Source: an uncultured Butyrivibrio sp.
Lineage (GTDB): Bacteria > Bacillota > Clostridia > Lachnospirales > Lachnospiraceae
Reading direction: 5' to 3'
Length of the DNA stretch: 14,485 nucleotides
Assembly (NCBI GenBank): GCA_910577605.1
Contig: CAJTON010000004.1
Span: 91,588 to 106,072 of the forward strand
Positions 14,265 to 14,485 of the stretch are shown in pieces. Each line of letters starts with the position of its first letter. Within the stretch, counting starts at the first letter, position 1. Under the pieces are notes generated by a model, which saw nothing but the letters and a program-made list of their open reading frames with translations, had not been told where the DNA came from and searched no databases. The translations under genes were made by a program, and so were the position numbers.

Positions 14265-14316
14265 AAAAAGCCGCCGCATTGCGCTTATTTTAATTATAAA
14301 GCGCGAATGTGACGGC
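14265..14316 (-). terminator. Terminator of the gene at the right edge
   Basis: On the minus strand GCCG at 14316 opens a stem that pairs to GGC ending at 14270. The inner stem GCGCTT (14304-14299) with AAGCGC (14286-14281) is followed by a bulged C14305, a TTAC/GTAA-type stem with one A-C mismatch, and an outer stem with one G-U pair. This gives about 16 pairs, followed by five Ts (14269-14265). It lies 11 nt after the stop of the partial gene. Confidence 0.75.
14293..14298 (-). promoter_or_regulatory. -10 element of the two-component operon promoter
   Basis: A perfect TATAAT on the minus strand lies in the loop of the preceding terminator, with the expected start near 14286 and a leader of about 50 nt to the regulator ATG. 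The -35 is poor: TTTGCC (14319-14314) is only 15 bases upstream. An activator may be needed, and autoregulation is common for OmpR-type operons. The flanking GCGCTT/AAGCGC palindrome centred on the -10 could be a binding site as well as a terminator stem. Confidence 0.4.
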
Positions 14317-14327
14317 AAAGTGTCGGT

Positions 14328-14485
14328 TTAGTTAATGTTAAGTATATTTTTTACGGTATCGCGCATCTTATCGGCGTCGCATACCCTGTCGTGAAGCACC
14401 GGAGCGGTCCTTATATCCTCTATCGCCTGCGGGATCTTCACATTGGCTATACGGCTGAGTTCGTCCACAAGCTCAAAGTCCTCCA
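14328..14485 (-). CDS. 3' end of an unidentified gene (partial)
   Basis: The last 52 codons of a minus-strand gene that enters from the right edge and ends at TAA (14330-14328). The reading frame is open throughout and reads as ordinary soluble protein (for example ELSRIANVKIPQAIEDIRTAP, then VLHDRVCDADKMRDTV). I do not recognise the family. Support for it being real comes from the open frame, codon use like the neighbours, and a good terminator 11 nt after the stop. Confidence 0.7.
   Translation of the reverse strand, partial: EDFELVDELSRIANVKIPQAIEDIRTAPVLHDRVCDADKMRDTVKNILNIN

Noticed and set aside
14235..14318. 28-residue N-terminal extension of the response regulator
   Set aside because: It would be encoded by the terminator and promoter region. 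The ATG at 14234 has a strong ribosome binding site and begins directly with the receiver-domain sequence MSRLLVVDDE.

Overview
The window looks like chromosomal DNA of an anaerobic Bacillota (Clostridia, most likely Lachnospiraceae or a close relative). This is inferred from the oxygen-sensitive class III ribonucleotide reductase NrdD/NrdG, strong AGGAGG-type ribosome binding sites, the VTC-domain/DUF4956 pair, and a ParE/ParC-type topoisomerase pair that is not in the dnaA-recF context. It is mostly housekeeping and regulatory DNA. I see no tRNA, rRNA, insertion sequence, prophage or CRISPR array.

Layout. Positions 1-1573 (minus): the first codons of an unidentified gene with its own promoter, preceded by a DUF4956 membrane protein gene and a VTC-type polyphosphate polymerase-like gene. 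Positions 1574-1944: a divergent intergenic region with a strong promoter and two NrdR boxes facing nrdD. Positions 1945-5240 (plus): nrdD, nrdG and dut, a deoxynucleotide supply unit. Positions 5250-7590 (minus): a small PAS protein, a small kinase-like protein and a MATE-family transporter whose 3' end is frameshifted. Positions 7606-11908 (minus): the A and B subunits of a type IIA topoisomerase, separated only by two copies of a 42-nt repeat plus the ribosome binding site. Positions 12050-14234 (minus): an OmpR-family response regulator and its sensor kinase. Positions 14328-14485 (minus): the 3' end of an unidentified gene.

How the parts connect. NrdG activates NrdD, which makes dNTPs from NTPs under anoxia. 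Dut removes dUTP and yields dUMP for dTTP synthesis. NrdR is the expected repressor of nrdD. A 16-bp site closely resembling the nrdD NrdR box also sits exactly between the -35 and -10 elements proposed for the topoisomerase operon, so dNTP supply and a replication topoisomerase may share a regulator. This is the most interesting hypothesis in the window.

Other points worth checking are the 42-nt tandem repeat in the parE-parC gap, two places where a terminator hairpin carries the -10 element of the next operon in or at its loop, the MATE frameshift, and a 61-nt overlap next to an A7 run in the VTC/DUF4956 pair.
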